A DNA stretch of 64,000 nucleotides from Streptomyces sp. NBC_00390 (GTDB lineage Bacteria > Actinomycetota > Actinomycetes > Streptomycetales > Streptomycetaceae): NCBI RefSeq assembly GCF_036057275.1, contig NZ_CP107945.1, positions 2,170,001-2,234,000 of the forward strand. The letters are read 5' to 3'. Made by a program: the position numbers and the translations under genes. Below are positions 35,822 to 45,900 of the stretch, piece by piece; within the stretch, counting starts at the first letter, position 1; each line of letters begins with the position of its first letter. Under the pieces are notes generated by a model. It was not told the origin of the DNA. It worked only from the letters and a program-made list of their open reading frames with translations, and ran no database searches.

Positions 35822-38800
35822 TCAACGGGCAGGGGTCCGAGGGGAACGCAGGCGGTCGGCGATCTCCTCCGCCAGCGTCTTCTCCATGCGCTCCTCCAGG
35901 GCCGACAGTTCGTTGATCTTGCCGCTCAGGCCGGGGAGGGACTTCACTTGGGGGTGGTTTTGGAGCACCGAACCCATCGAGCTCCATGGGCGGTCCTGGC
36001 GCTGGCTGTTGACGCTGCGTCGCAGCGGCTTGAGATTCTCCGCCCACGACGACACCGCGACCTTGCCGTGGTGGTCCAGTGACAGGAACCCGGGCAGGCG
36101 GGCGATTTTGCTCATGGGAAACACATGGTCGGCGGTGACACCCTCGGATTTGCCGGAGCTCGGGCTTGGTTCGATCACGCCCAGCACGTCCTGCCCCCTG
36201 GGCCCGCTCTTGGCAGCCGCCGTATTCGCCGCCTTGAACGTCTTGTCGCTGCGCAACTTCTTCACCAGCTTGCCGAGGGTCTCGATCCGCTCCTTCTCCT
36301 GCCGCTCGACGGCGTTTCCGTAGCGCGTGCTCTTCGCCTCGACATTGCGAACATGGCCGGCGAGCTCGTCGATGACCTCGGCCCGCTCGGCCACCAGCAC
36401 GTCATACTGCCGCTTGAGCTCAGCCCGCTCGGGTCCGTCCGGCAGGCTCCGCATGCGCGGACCGAGCTCCTGCAGTCGCTGGTTGATCGATTGGATCTGC
36501 GGCATGGCGGCGTTCTTCTCCGCCACGGCGGCCTCGACCTCCGCCTTGAGCCGCGCCACCTCGTCCGCCAGCGCCTTGTCCTTCGCAGCCGCAATCCGGT
36601 CAGCCTCGGTGTCGGCTTGCTTCCTCGGGTTGATCTCGCCCTCGACCGCCCACTTGGGGCCCGCCTCCACCAAGTCAAGCCGGGCCAAGCCGTACCTGGT
36701 CCTGATGGCGGCCAGGACAGGTGTGAGCATCGCCTTGGTGACCGGTCGCCCCGCAAACCGATTGGCAGCCGCGACCGCCGCGGCGACGCCCTTGTCCAGC
36801 CGGGCCTGTTTGCCCTCGGGACTGTCGTCGCCGCCCTGGACCTTCGACTTGAGCTTGCTCAGGACCTTCTTGCCCGCGCTGACGATCTTGCCGATGACCC
36901 AGTCCACCGCCTTCATCACCGGCGCCTGGACCTTCTGCAGGATCTCCTTGATCTTCGCCGAGATACCGCCCAGCCCCAACAAGCTGGCCAGGAGGTCCAG
37001 GACCACCGGGACCGCCTTCGCCAGGCTCTGCTCGATCAGGGCCGGGACGCCTCCGCCACCGCCCCGTGCGATGCCTTCGATGGAGTCGAGGACGGAGTCG
37101 ACGAAGCTCTTGATCTGCGCCGCGCGGTTCACGAAGAACATCACCAGGTCGTAGATCGCCTTGCAGGCGCGCACGAACGCCGACGCCGGGTTCAGCATGG
37201 AGACGATCCAGGTGATGCCCGCCGTGACGATCTTCTCGGTCACGAAGTCCTTGATCGCGCCGATGACCGTGTCCTTGAGGTCGGACAGCTTCTCGACGAT
37301 CCACTTCCAGAGCCCGCCGACGCCCTCCGTCACCAGGACCTTGACCATCTCGAAGCCGGTCTCCAGCGCCCCCATCGCACGTTCGCCGATCCGGGCCACG
37401 ATGCGGGCGCGGATGTTGGCCCAGGTCAGGCCCAGGATGGAGAGGATCAGCTTGAGGATGCCCTTGGCGTCGAAGGTTTCCGGGATCTCGATGCCGCCCG
37501 CCGAGAGCTGGCCGAACAGCCACTGCTTGAGGCCGTTCTTGAGGTGTTCACCGATCCGCGCGGCGAAGCCCGTCACCCCTGCCTTGACCGCGTTGACGAG
37601 ACTGCCGAGGAAACCGATCGGATTGGTGATGATCTTGTCGATGGCGCCGGCGGCCCGGGCCAGGACGCCGAGGAGCATGTCCTTGAGCTTCAGGACGGTC
37701 GCGGCGGTCTCCACGATCGCGGCCTTCGCCCTGCTCAGCAGGCCCTTGTTCTCCTCCTGGAGCTTCTTGATCTCCTCGTCGAGTTCGCCCCGCGCAGCGA
37801 CGTACTTGTCCGCCAGGTCCTGTACCAGGCTCTGGGACTTCTCCGAGACCGACGACTCGAGCTGCTCGAACTCCCCGCCGATGTCGTTCGCCGCCTGCTG
37901 CGCGAACTGCCGCAGATTCTTGGGCTGTTCGGCGACCTTGGCGGCGATGTTCTGCTTGCCGCGCGCGATCGCGTTGGACGCGTCGGCCAGGCGCTTGCCG
38001 ATCAGGTCCGCGATGTTCGAGATGACCGCCCGCATCTCGCGCTCGTAGACCAGTCGCGCCTCGGCGAAGATCTGGTTGGCGCGCGGCGGCGGGTCCAGCA
38101 CCGCGTCGGCGAGCCAGCGGGCCGCGCCCGTGATGCCGGAGTAGCGCTCGTCCTTCCAGGCCTTCATCTTGGTCTGGTGGTCGGCGTCGAAGGCCGCCTT
38201 CGCCGCCTTCTGACCGTTGTCGAACGCCGTCTCGACCTCGGTGTCAAGGGCGCCGAGGATGCCTTCGACCTCCTTCTTCGTCGTGTCGAAGACCCCCTTG
38301 ATCTCCGCCGCGACGCGCGCCCGCTCCTGCTCCTCCTTGGACTGCGCGGCGCCCTGGCCCGCCGCGACCTGCTGTGCGGCGCCCGCTTTCGCCACCCTCA
38401 TCGCCTGGATGCCGGCCGGGCCTACGGCGGCCGCGCCGCCTTGCTCGGCTGCCACCCGCACCGCCTCCGCCGCCCGGAACTGGTCGGGTGCCGTCGCCGC
38501 GTGCGCGTCGGTCGCCTTCTTCGCGTCCAGCGCCTCCTTGAACTGCGGCTCGTTGGAGTGCGCCAGTTGCTCCGGGGTGACCTTGGCCTCCGCCATCATG
38601 GCGTCGGTCTCCTTGGGCCCCGTACTCAGGTCGGTCTGCTCGGGCGGGGCCTTCGCCACCGCGGCCGCCTTGGGGTCCGGGGGCGCGAGCGTGGGCGGTG
38701 CGGGTTGTCCCGACAGGGGGGTGACGGGCTTCTCGACGGCCTTCGACTCGTCGGGGGCCTTGGCCGTCTTCTCGGTGATGTCCTTGGCCGAGCCCTCCTT

Positions 38801-39388
38801 GCCCGCCTTCACCTGGCCGGAGACCTGGGACTTGATCTCGTCCGTCTTGCCCGACTGGGTGAACTTGTCGGCCTCGTCCAGGGACTTGGGCGCCTTTGCC
38901 GCGATCGCGGCGGACACGGCCGCGACGAAGGCCTCCTTGTCGAAGGTTCCCGGCTTCGCCGCGCCCATTTCGCCGGCCTGCGCGGCCTTGGCCTGCGCCT
39001 CCTTGTCGTCGCCGGGCGGCTTCGCCGCGTCCTGGGCGGCCTTCACCTGGGACGACGTACTCGGATGGGCCGCCAGGGCGTTCTTCTTGGCCCGGATGCC
39101 CCCGGCGACCTTCTGGAAGCGCGGGTCCGTCTCCGGTGTCAGGCCGGTGGGTGCCACGGGCAGCGCGGAGCCGGAGTCCAGCCGCTGTACGGGTGCCGGC
39201 TGCGGCTTCGCCACGAGTCGGGCCACTGCGGCGTTCCCGGCACGGGCCTGCAGCCGCTGCACCGCTCGTGGGTCCAGTGCCCGGGGCCGGGTGGCCGCGC
39301 CCGGCCCGCCGTCCGGAGCCCGGCGCAGCGGCGCCTTGGTCTCCCGTGCGGGCTCGTCCCCGGCGGCCCGGTCCGCTGTGGCCTTCAC
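35822..39388 (-). CDS. Large CIS-associated protein with C-terminal HNH-like nuclease motif (candidate effector)
   Basis: 1188 aa. The N-terminus has RAVQRLQARAGNAAVARLV and APVQRL, a leader shared with DUF4157-type eCIS proteins. A helical, Lys/Ala-rich region (about 60-600) and an amphipathic, partly hydrophobic region (about 600-880: KQWLFGQLSAGGIEIPETF; GITWIVSMLNPASAF; PVVLDLLASLLGLGG) follow, then a coiled coil. The last 105 residues hold VTADHVFPMS (Asp-His about 1087-1088), ENLKPLRRSVN and NSQRQDRPW, spaced like an HNH nuclease. As no other tape-measure candidate is clear, the long helical part could also set tube length. GTG start two bases after the DUF4157 stop. Nuclease activity is inferred. 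Confidence 0.8.
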   Translation of the reverse strand: MKATADRAAGDEPARETKAPLRRAPDGGPGAATRPRALDPRAVQRLQARAGNAAVARLVAKPQPAPVQRLDSGSALPVAPTGLTPETDPRFQKVAGGIRAKKNALAAHPSTSSQVKAAQDAAKPPGDDKEAQAKAAQAGEMGAAKPGTFDKEAFVAAVSAAIAAKAPKSLDEADKFTQSGKTDEIKSQVSGQVKAGKEGSAKDITEKTAKAPDESKAVEKPVTPLSGQPAPPTLAPPDPKAAAVAKAPPEQTDLSTGPKETDAMMAEAKVTPEQLAHSNEPQFKEALDAKKATDAHAATAPDQFRAAEAVRVAAEQGGAAAVGPAGIQAMRVAKAGAAQQVAAGQGAAQSKEEQERARVAAEIKGVFDTTKKEVEGILGALDTEVETAFDNGQKAAKAAFDADHQTKMKAWKDERYSGITGAARWLADAVLDPPPRANQIFAEARLVYEREMRAVISNIADLIGKRLADASNAIARGKQNIAAKVAEQPKNLRQFAQQAANDIGGEFEQLESSVSEKSQSLVQDLADKYVAARGELDEEIKKLQEENKGLLSRAKAAIVETAATVLKLKDMLLGVLARAAGAIDKIITNPIGFLGSLVNAVKAGVTGFAARIGEHLKNGLKQWLFGQLSAGGIEIPETFDAKGILKLILSILGLTWANIRARIVARIGERAMGALETGFEMVKVLVTEGVGGLWKWIVEKLSDLKDTVIGAIKDFVTEKIVTAGITWIVSMLNPASAFVRACKAIYDLVMFFVNRAAQIKSFVDSVLDSIEGIARGGGGGVPALIEQSLAKAVPVVLDLLASLLGLGGISAKIKEILQKVQAPVMKAVDWVIGKIVSAGKKVLSKLKSKVQGGDDSPEGKQARLDKGVAAAVAAANRFAGRPVTKAMLTPVLAAIRTRYGLARLDLVEAGPKWAVEGEINPRKQADTEADRIAAAKDKALADEVARLKAEVEAAVAEKNAAMPQIQSINQRLQELGPRMRSLPDGPERAELKRQYDVLVAERAEVIDELAGHVRNVEAKSTRYGNAVERQEKERIETLGKLVKKLRSDKTFKAANTAAAKSGPRGQDVLGVIEPSPSSGKSEGVTADHVFPMSKIARLPGFLSLDHHGKVAVSSWAENLKPLRRSVNSQRQDRPWSSMGSVLQNHPQVKSLPGLSGKINELSALEERMEKTLAEEIADRLRSPRTPAR

Positions 39389-39390
39389 CC

Positions 39391-40104
39391 CTACTCCGCC
39401 GGGGCCTCGTCCTCTTCGGCCTCCTCGGCCGCCGCGCGCTGCACGAACATGCCCTGGACGGCAGCCTCCTGGCCCTCTTCGGCTTCCCGCTGCACAGGGG
39501 CGGCGGGGGCCACGGGAGCCGGGGCGGCCATCACCCGTTCGGCATTGGCCACGGCCTCGCGCTCGAACCGGTCGGACGGATCGCTGACCTTGATACCCCC
39601 GGCGGTCTCCGTGCCGTCCACCGGGCCCGACCGCTGCTGCACGACATGCGTCAGCTCGTGCGCCAGAGTCGTACGGCCCTGGTGGGAGCCGGGATCGTAC
39701 GCGTCCCGCTGAAAGACGACGTGCGAACCCGCCGTGTACGCATGGGCGTTGACCGATTTCGCCGATTCATGCGCGGCGGAGTCCGTGTGAACCCGTACGT
39801 CGCCGAAGTCGTGCCCGAGCCGGGCCTCCATGTCGGCGCGGACCTCGGCATCGAGCGGCCGGCCGCCCCCGGAGTTCACGACGTCGTGGACGGAAGAGCG
39901 CTGCACCGCCGCCCCGACACCGCTGTTGCCGAGGGCCCGTTGCAGCCGCAGCATCCCGCCGGGGCCGAGCACATCGGCCCGCCCGCCGGCCGCCGCCTTG
40001 AGCAGCAGGGCATCGGGGGCGCCCGCGTTCTCCTGCTCGGCCTTGGGCCGCGGACCGGCCACGCACTCCGCGTCGTGCTCGTGGCCGTGTTCGTGTCCCT
40101 GCAT
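39391..40104 (-). CDS. DUF4157 protein with metalloprotease-like HELTH motif
   Basis: 237 aa. [19 protein letters not shown] is the typical leader. The DUF4157 core follows ([34 protein letters not shown] as approximate pattern; [13 protein letters not shown]), with HELTH fitting the HExxH zinc motif. The tail is Glu/Ala-rich and contains two further VQR motifs. DUF4157 proteins are strongly tied to eCIS loci, often as N-terminal parts of cargo. Here it is a stand-alone unit ending two bases before the large HNH protein gene, so it may process or accompany that protein. ATG chosen after AGGGGGAG. Confidence 0.88.
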   Translation of the reverse strand: MQGHEHGHEHDAECVAGPRPKAEQENAGAPDALLLKAAAGGRADVLGPGGMLRLQRALGNSGVGAAVQRSSVHDVVNSGGGRPLDAEVRADMEARLGHDFGDVRVHTDSAAHESAKSVNAHAYTAGSHVVFQRDAYDPGSHQGRTTLAHELTHVVQQRSGPVDGTETAGGIKVSDPSDRFEREAVANAERVMAAPAPVAPAAPVQREAEEGQEAAVQGMFVQRAAAEEAEEDEAPAE

Positions 40105-40255
40105 CTCTCCCCCTGACCCGGGTGCCGCTGTGAGGGCTCGGCTCGCCTTGCTCACCTGCCACCATCCGCCGTGCGGCGCCGCTCGGGTAGAGACCTCCGG
40201 TGTCCCGTGGGGGCAGGGCCAACTGCCCCTTCGGGCAGGCGACACCGGTCGACGG

Positions 40256-42277
40256 CTACCGCACGAGGCCCACATACGGCCCGAACTCGCTCTCCAGGCA
40301 CAGCCGGCCCAGCTTCCGGTACTCCCTCGCCACCGCTGCCACCAGATCCGCCATCGAGACCGGACGCTCAGCCTCCGCCGCCAGGTAGGCCGCCGTGACC
40401 GCCGCCGAGCGGATGTCGCCACCCGCCAGCTCGAACGCCCTCCCGCAGAAGACCAGGTCGATGTCGTCCGCTCGCGGGAGCGCCCTGCCCAGGCAGCGGT
40501 CCCACAGCGCCTCTCGCTGCTCCGCGACCGGCAGCGGGAAGTCCACCACCAGGTCCAGGCGGCGCGTGAACGCCTCGTCCAGGTTCGCCCGCAGGTTCGT
40601 CGCCAGCACCGCCAGCCCGTCGAAGGTCTCCATCCGCTGCAGCAGATACGCGCTCTCCACATTGGCGTAGCGGTCGTGCGCGTCCTTCACCTCCGAGCGC
40701 TTGCCGAAGACCGCGTCCGCCTCGTCGAAGAGGAGCACCCCGTTGACGCCGGCCGCCTCCGTGAAGATCCGTTCCAGGTTCTTCTCCGTCTCCCCCACGT
40801 ACTTGTCCACGACCGTCGCCAGATCGACCGTGTACAGGTCCAGTCCCAGCGCCCCGGCGATGACCTCCGCCGACATCGTCTTGCCGGTGCCCGAGTCCCC
40901 GGCGAAGAGCGCCATCACCCCGCGCCCGCGCCCGCCGCCCGGCCGCATCGCCCAGTCCCCCAGCACCCGGTCACGGTGCCTGGCCCGCGCCGCCAGCTCC
41001 CGCAGCTGACGCAGTACGCCCGGCGGGAGTACGAGGTCGTCCCAGCCCACCGCCGGCTGGATCCGGCGGGCCAGCCGCTCCAGGCCGGAGGTGTTCTCCG
41101 CCCGTGCCCCGTGGAGCAGTTCCGCCTCGCCCGCCGGGCCTCCCGCCAGGACCGCCTGCTGTCGTGCCGTCGACGCCGCGCGCCGCATCTGCTCGGGGGT
41201 GAGGACGAAGGCCGCCACGGCGTCCCCCGCACTCCCCTCCCCCAGCACCTTCCGCCACAGTGCCGTCCGCGCCGCGGCACCCAGCCGTTCGATCTCCACC
41301 AGCAGGGGCGTACGGTCCGCCCACTGCGGGTCCCAGCCCGCCTGACCGGCCAGCATCACCGGTACGGGCAGCCCGGCCAGGGCCCGCAGCAGCTCCAGCC
41401 GCTCCGTCAACGCCTCCACCGGGGCCGCGATCAGGCCCGCCCCTGCCAGCACGGCCTCCCGGCCGGCCGCCCTGACCAGCGCCTCGGGGCCGGTCTGCCG
41501 GGCCAGCCTCGCCAGGTCGAGGACGAACGCCGTGCGCCCCGCCCCGGCCAAGGCGTCGACGGCCAGCTCCTGCGCGGTGCCGCCCGCAGCCTCCCGTAGA
41601 TACACCGGGGAGATCCCGTCCCGTACGGCCCCGGCGAGCCGCCCCGGCAGATCGCCCAGGACCCCCTCGGGCAGGGCCTCGGCCCGCGCCGGGCGCATCA
41701 CGTCCACCAGTGCCGGGTCCATGGCGTCATCACCCAGCAGGTGGCTGGTGACCCGGTCCGGGACCCGCAACAACCTTCCCAGGAAGGGGCGTTCCGGCTC
41801 TTCCACGAGCAGCAGGCCGCCCTCCACCAGCGGCCCGTCGGCCGCCAGCCGGGCCCGCGCCCCGGCCGAGACCGCGGCCACCCCGCACAGGCCCAGGGCC
41901 AGCCCGATCGTCGGGCGCCGGCGCGTCACGTCGTCGTTGAGGTAGCCGTACAACTGCTCGAACCGGCGGTCGAGGTCCGGTGCCAGCGCGATCAGCAGCA
42001 GCTCCACGTCCAGCGGCGTCAGGCCGAAGTTCCGTTGGAGCGTGGACAGCCTGGAGGACTCGGCAGCCCGCTCCGGGGCCTCCCGGTCGGGCACGTCCAC
42101 CGGGTCGTCCGGCCATGGCACGGCCGCCGGTTCGTCCAGGATCCGAAGGACCGCGTCCTCCGACAGGTACAGGCCCCGGAAGGGGTCGTCCGCCTCCGGG
42201 TCCACGGCTCTTCGTGCCTGCACGGCCCGGCGTACGCGCGCCTCGACGATCCCGAGCCGTCCCAGCAGATGTTCCAT
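40256..42277 (-). CDS. cis15: CIS AAA+ ATPase (Cis15)
   Basis: 673 aa. A helical N-terminal half with [19 protein letters not shown] is followed by a classical AAA+ domain: Walker A GDSGTGKT (about 458), Walker [13 protein letters not shown], sensor and arginine-finger region [17 protein letters not shown]. This ATPase is a constant part of eCIS loci and is thought to act in assembly. The ATG shares one base with the DUF4255 stop (TGATG). Confidence 0.95.
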   Translation of the reverse strand: MEHLLGRLGIVEARVRRAVQARRAVDPEADDPFRGLYLSEDAVLRILDEPAAVPWPDDPVDVPDREAPERAAESSRLSTLQRNFGLTPLDVELLLIALAPDLDRRFEQLYGYLNDDVTRRRPTIGLALGLCGVAAVSAGARARLAADGPLVEGGLLLVEEPERPFLGRLLRVPDRVTSHLLGDDAMDPALVDVMRPARAEALPEGVLGDLPGRLAGAVRDGISPVYLREAAGGTAQELAVDALAGAGRTAFVLDLARLARQTGPEALVRAAGREAVLAGAGLIAAPVEALTERLELLRALAGLPVPVMLAGQAGWDPQWADRTPLLVEIERLGAAARTALWRKVLGEGSAGDAVAAFVLTPEQMRRAASTARQQAVLAGGPAGEAELLHGARAENTSGLERLARRIQPAVGWDDLVLPPGVLRQLRELAARARHRDRVLGDWAMRPGGGRGRGVMALFAGDSGTGKTMSAEVIAGALGLDLYTVDLATVVDKYVGETEKNLERIFTEAAGVNGVLLFDEADAVFGKRSEVKDAHDRYANVESAYLLQRMETFDGLAVLATNLRANLDEAFTRRLDLVVDFPLPVAEQREALWDRCLGRALPRADDIDLVFCGRAFELAGGDIRSAAVTAAYLAAEAERPVSMADLVAAVAREYRKLGRLCLESEFGPYVGLVR

Positions 42278-42942
42278 CAGGCTCCCGTCCGGTCGCCCGG
42301 GCGGCGCGTGCGTCGCGGGCCACGCGGCGCCGGGACCGGCACGGACGCCGGGGGCGTGGTCGGCGCATGGACGTCCGACAGGTCGACCGCCAGTCCCTCC
42401 TCCACCGGTGGCCCCGCCGGGTAGACCGGTGCCGTGGTGACCGGCGCGCTCACCACCACGTCGAGTGAAGGCTTCAGCTCCCCTCCCAGCGCCGACCACA
42501 CGTCTGCGAAGGCCCGGTCCTCCGGCGGTGGCAGCGCGATCGACACCGGCACCGGCAGCCCCGTCGCCGTCAGCTCGGGCCCGAGCCGTCCGCCCGGCAG
42601 TGCGTCGTGCCGCAGAAAGCACGCCAACAGGGAGGACAGCAGCCGGTGTTCGTCCTCCGGCCGCTGCGTCCACGCGCTGATCAGGTACGAGAGTTTGAAG
42701 TAGCGCGGCGGCAGGGTCCGGGCCGTGACCCGGCCCTGCTCGTCGTAGATGTTCTGCCGTCCGCGAGAGCGTCGCCGCAGGTCCTCGCGGATGTCGTACA
42801 GGTACAGGTTCACGGTGGGGGTGTTGCGCCGGGCCGCCCACTCCCTGGTCGGCGCGTCGAAGACGACCTCGACGTCCGCGCCCTCCCCCAACGCCTCGCC
42901 CCGCACCAGGTCCCGCAGTGCCTCGTCCACTTCATGGATCAT
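42277..42942 (-). CDS. cis16: DUF4255 CIS protein (Cis16, tube-terminating cap type)
   Basis: 221 aa. MIHEVDEALRDLVRGEA, FDAPTREWAARRNTPTVNLY and LPPRYFKLSYLISAWTQRPE define DUF4255, the family of Afp16-like terminal caps. The last 70 residues are Pro/Arg-rich and probably disordered. It is coupled to the ATPase gene and lies 6 bases after the secreted beta-propeller gene. Confidence 0.92.
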   Translation of the reverse strand: MIHEVDEALRDLVRGEALGEGADVEVVFDAPTREWAARRNTPTVNLYLYDIREDLRRRSRGRQNIYDEQGRVTARTLPPRYFKLSYLISAWTQRPEDEHRLLSSLLACFLRHDALPGGRLGPELTATGLPVPVSIALPPPEDRAFADVWSALGGELKPSLDVVVSAPVTTAPVYPAGPPVEEGLAVDLSDVHAPTTPPASVPVPAPRGPRRTRRPGDRTGA

Positions 42943-42948
42943 GTCCGG

Positions 42949-45900
42949 TCACCTGCGCCACTGGAAGTCGGACGGCTGCAGCACTCCAGGCACCACCAGG
43001 TACTCGGCCTTCACTTCGCGGAACAGCGGCGCGGGCACTGCATCGTGCGTCGCCCGCAGGTCCCGCGGCCCCAGCGCGTCCTGTACGAGGACGAGCACCG
43101 GGGCCGAGAAGGTCCCGTCCGCCCGGACCACCACCGGCGCGGACGCCGGCGTCACGCCCTCGCTCCAGCGCAGTCGGACCGTGGCCCCGGGCGGGAAGGA
43201 ACTGCCGCCGGCCTGGGTGACCGCACCGGGCGGTCCCAGCTCGGGATTGAGCTGCAGCACGGGCCGGCGCACGGTCAGCGGCGCGCTCGCCGTGTTGTTG
43301 GCGGGATTGCTGTCCGAGCCCGTTGTCGTGACCGTCGCCGTGATCGTCCCGGTCAGCGCCCGGCCCGCCGCCAGCTGCAGTCGTACGGTGGTGGCGGCAG
43401 CGGGCGCCAGACTCCCGAGCCCGCAGCCGTCCACGGTCAGGCACGGCGGCCGGGACACCGACACGACCCGGAGCCCGGGCGGGACGACGACCTTCAGTGT
43501 CAGCCCGGTCGCGGTGACCGGACCGCCGTTGCGGACGGTCACCTCGGCGGTGATCCGGCCGCCCGAGTACGCCGTGCGCGGCCCGGCGGTCACCGACACG
43601 GACGGATCCGCGGAGCGCCGAGGGGGCGTCGGCCGCTCGTCCACGGTCAGCGGCGCCGAGGCGGAGTTGTTCCCCGGGTCGGTGTCGGGGCCGGGAGTGG
43701 TGATTGTGCCGGCGACGGACCCACGCAGGGCGTTGCTCGCGGTCACCACCCGGGTCACGGTCACCGTGGCTCCTGGCGCCAGGTCCCCGAGGGCGCAGCC
43801 GGTGGCGGGGCAGGCGGGTGTGGCGGTGACGACGGTCAGTCCGCTCGGCAGTACGGGCGTCAGCAGCACCGACTTCGCGGGGGCGTCGCCGAGGTTCCGT
43901 ACGGTGTAGACGACGGTCGCGCGGTCACCGGTCAGTATCCGGGAGGGCGTCGCGGTCACGGTGACCGCCGGGTCGGGCATCCGGGGGTCGACGACGGTCA
44001 GGTCGACCGACGCGCGGTCGTTGTCGGGGTTGATGTCCCGCGTGGTCGCGGTCGCCCTGCCCTCGATCGTCCCGGAGAAGGCGTTCCCGGCCGTGTAGAC
44101 GAGGGTGACCTTCTTCTCCGCCCCGGGAGCGATACTGCCCAGGTCGCAGCCCGTGGCCGGGCATTCCGTGCCGGACACGAGCGTGAGGCCGGGCGGAACG
44201 GTCAGCGTGAGCCGGGCGTTCACGGCGGTCGCGGTGCCGGTGTTGCGGACCGTGAACTCGACGGTCGACCGCTCGCGGATCTTGATGACCGGCGGAGTGG
44301 CCGTGGCGGTGACCCCGAGGTCCGGGACCACGACCTGGACCACCAGCTCGTCGGTGTTGTCCTGCGGCTGATGGTCGGTCAGCCCGCCTTCCGCGGTCGC
44401 CGCGATCGTCTGTGCACCCGGCGCCACGCCCTTCACACGCAGCTCGATCCGCACTTTGGTACCGGACTTCAGCACGTCGGCGTCGCACACCAGTTGCCGG
44501 GCGTCGGCCGGATCGGCCGCGCAAGCCCCCTCGGGGCCGGACGGCGCGACGAAGTCCAGTCCGGTCGGGACCTTGACGCGGACCCTGGTCCGGGGCGAGT
44601 CGGCGACGCCGTGGTTCTCCACGACGAGGACGACCGTGCCGGTGTCGTCCAGCATCAGCGGCGAGTCGTTCGTGGTGAGGTGGACCCGCAGGTCGGAGCT
44701 CGGCTTCCAGGTGGGCTGCTGCTGCCCGTTGTAGAGCTTGCCGGGCAGGGTATCTCCCCGGCCGTTGGCCGGGTCGACCACGCGGATCCGGCGGTCGGTC
44801 ACCGAGTCCCAGCCGGACACCACCACATCGACGGCCAGCCGGTGGCCGTCGGGCGACCAGGCGGGGTTGTCCGGCATGTCGTAGCCAGGCCCGTCGCCGT
44901 CGGGCGCGGGCACGGCGAGCGGGCATGCGTCGCCGAAGGGCACGAGCGCCCGGCAGCGGGTGCCGTCGTCGCCCACCTCCAGCACCATCCGCGGCCCTTC
45001 GTAGCCCGAGACGGGTGCGGCACGCAGGGTTGGCTCGCTGGGCACGCTGGTCTGGCGGACGAAGGCGATGCTGCCGGTGCCGGGCCGGTAGGCGGGGCGT
45101 ACGTCGACCACACGGCAGTCGGGGCTGCCGCACTGCGCGGCCGACACGTCGAACTGCACGCCGCCGCCAGGCTTTGCCTCCGCGGTCCAGATGTGGCGGT
45201 CGCGGGTGTCGACCTGGAGCCGGACCCGACCGTCGGAGGTGCCGGCGCCGTCGTCCGGAGACGGGCCGTCGTCAACAGCGCCGCCGTCCGACGTACCGCC
45301 GCCGCTGTCGTCGTCGATGGCAATCCTGGCACCATCCGGGGCCGGCCCCTTCAGCGGTTCCCCCGGAACCGCGTCGATCCTCGGCCGGCAGTAACTCCAC
45401 CGCGAGAAGGCGAGCTTGCCGCCGTCCGGTGACCAGGTCGGGTCACGGTCGTCCGAGTAGCACACATAGCCGGGCCTCGTCCGCTCCGGCACCACGTGGA
45501 GAAGCCGTGCGTCCTGGGGTCCCCCGGAGACGTCCACGACCACGATCTCCGCGGCAGGATCCGGGACGTCCGGATCGGGAGGCGCCGACCGGGCGAAGGC
45601 CAGCTTGGTGCCGTCCGGGGACCAGGCCGGCCGCGACTGGTGTTCCCCCTCGCCCATCCCTTCGTACCGGAGCGGCACCGCCCGGGCCAGCCCGAGCTCG
45701 TCCCCGACCAGGATCCGCTCGGTGACCGGTGCCTCCGGCCGCCCGCTGGTCCGTACGAAGGCCATCCTGCGCCCGTCCGGCGCGTACGCGGGGTCGGACA
45801 GGGCGCTCTCCTCGCCCTGTGCGGCCCGCAGTTCGAGCCGGTCCAGTGGCACGGCGGCCCGTTGGCTCTCGATGTTGAAGTCCTCGGGGTCCTTCCCGGA

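Noticed and set aside
36125..39712. Very long plus-strand open frame (about 1195 codons) opposite the large HNH protein gene
   Set aside because: High-GC antisense shadow: composition is Leu/Arg/Asp-rich without motifs, and the minus-strand frame has clear domains and operon context.
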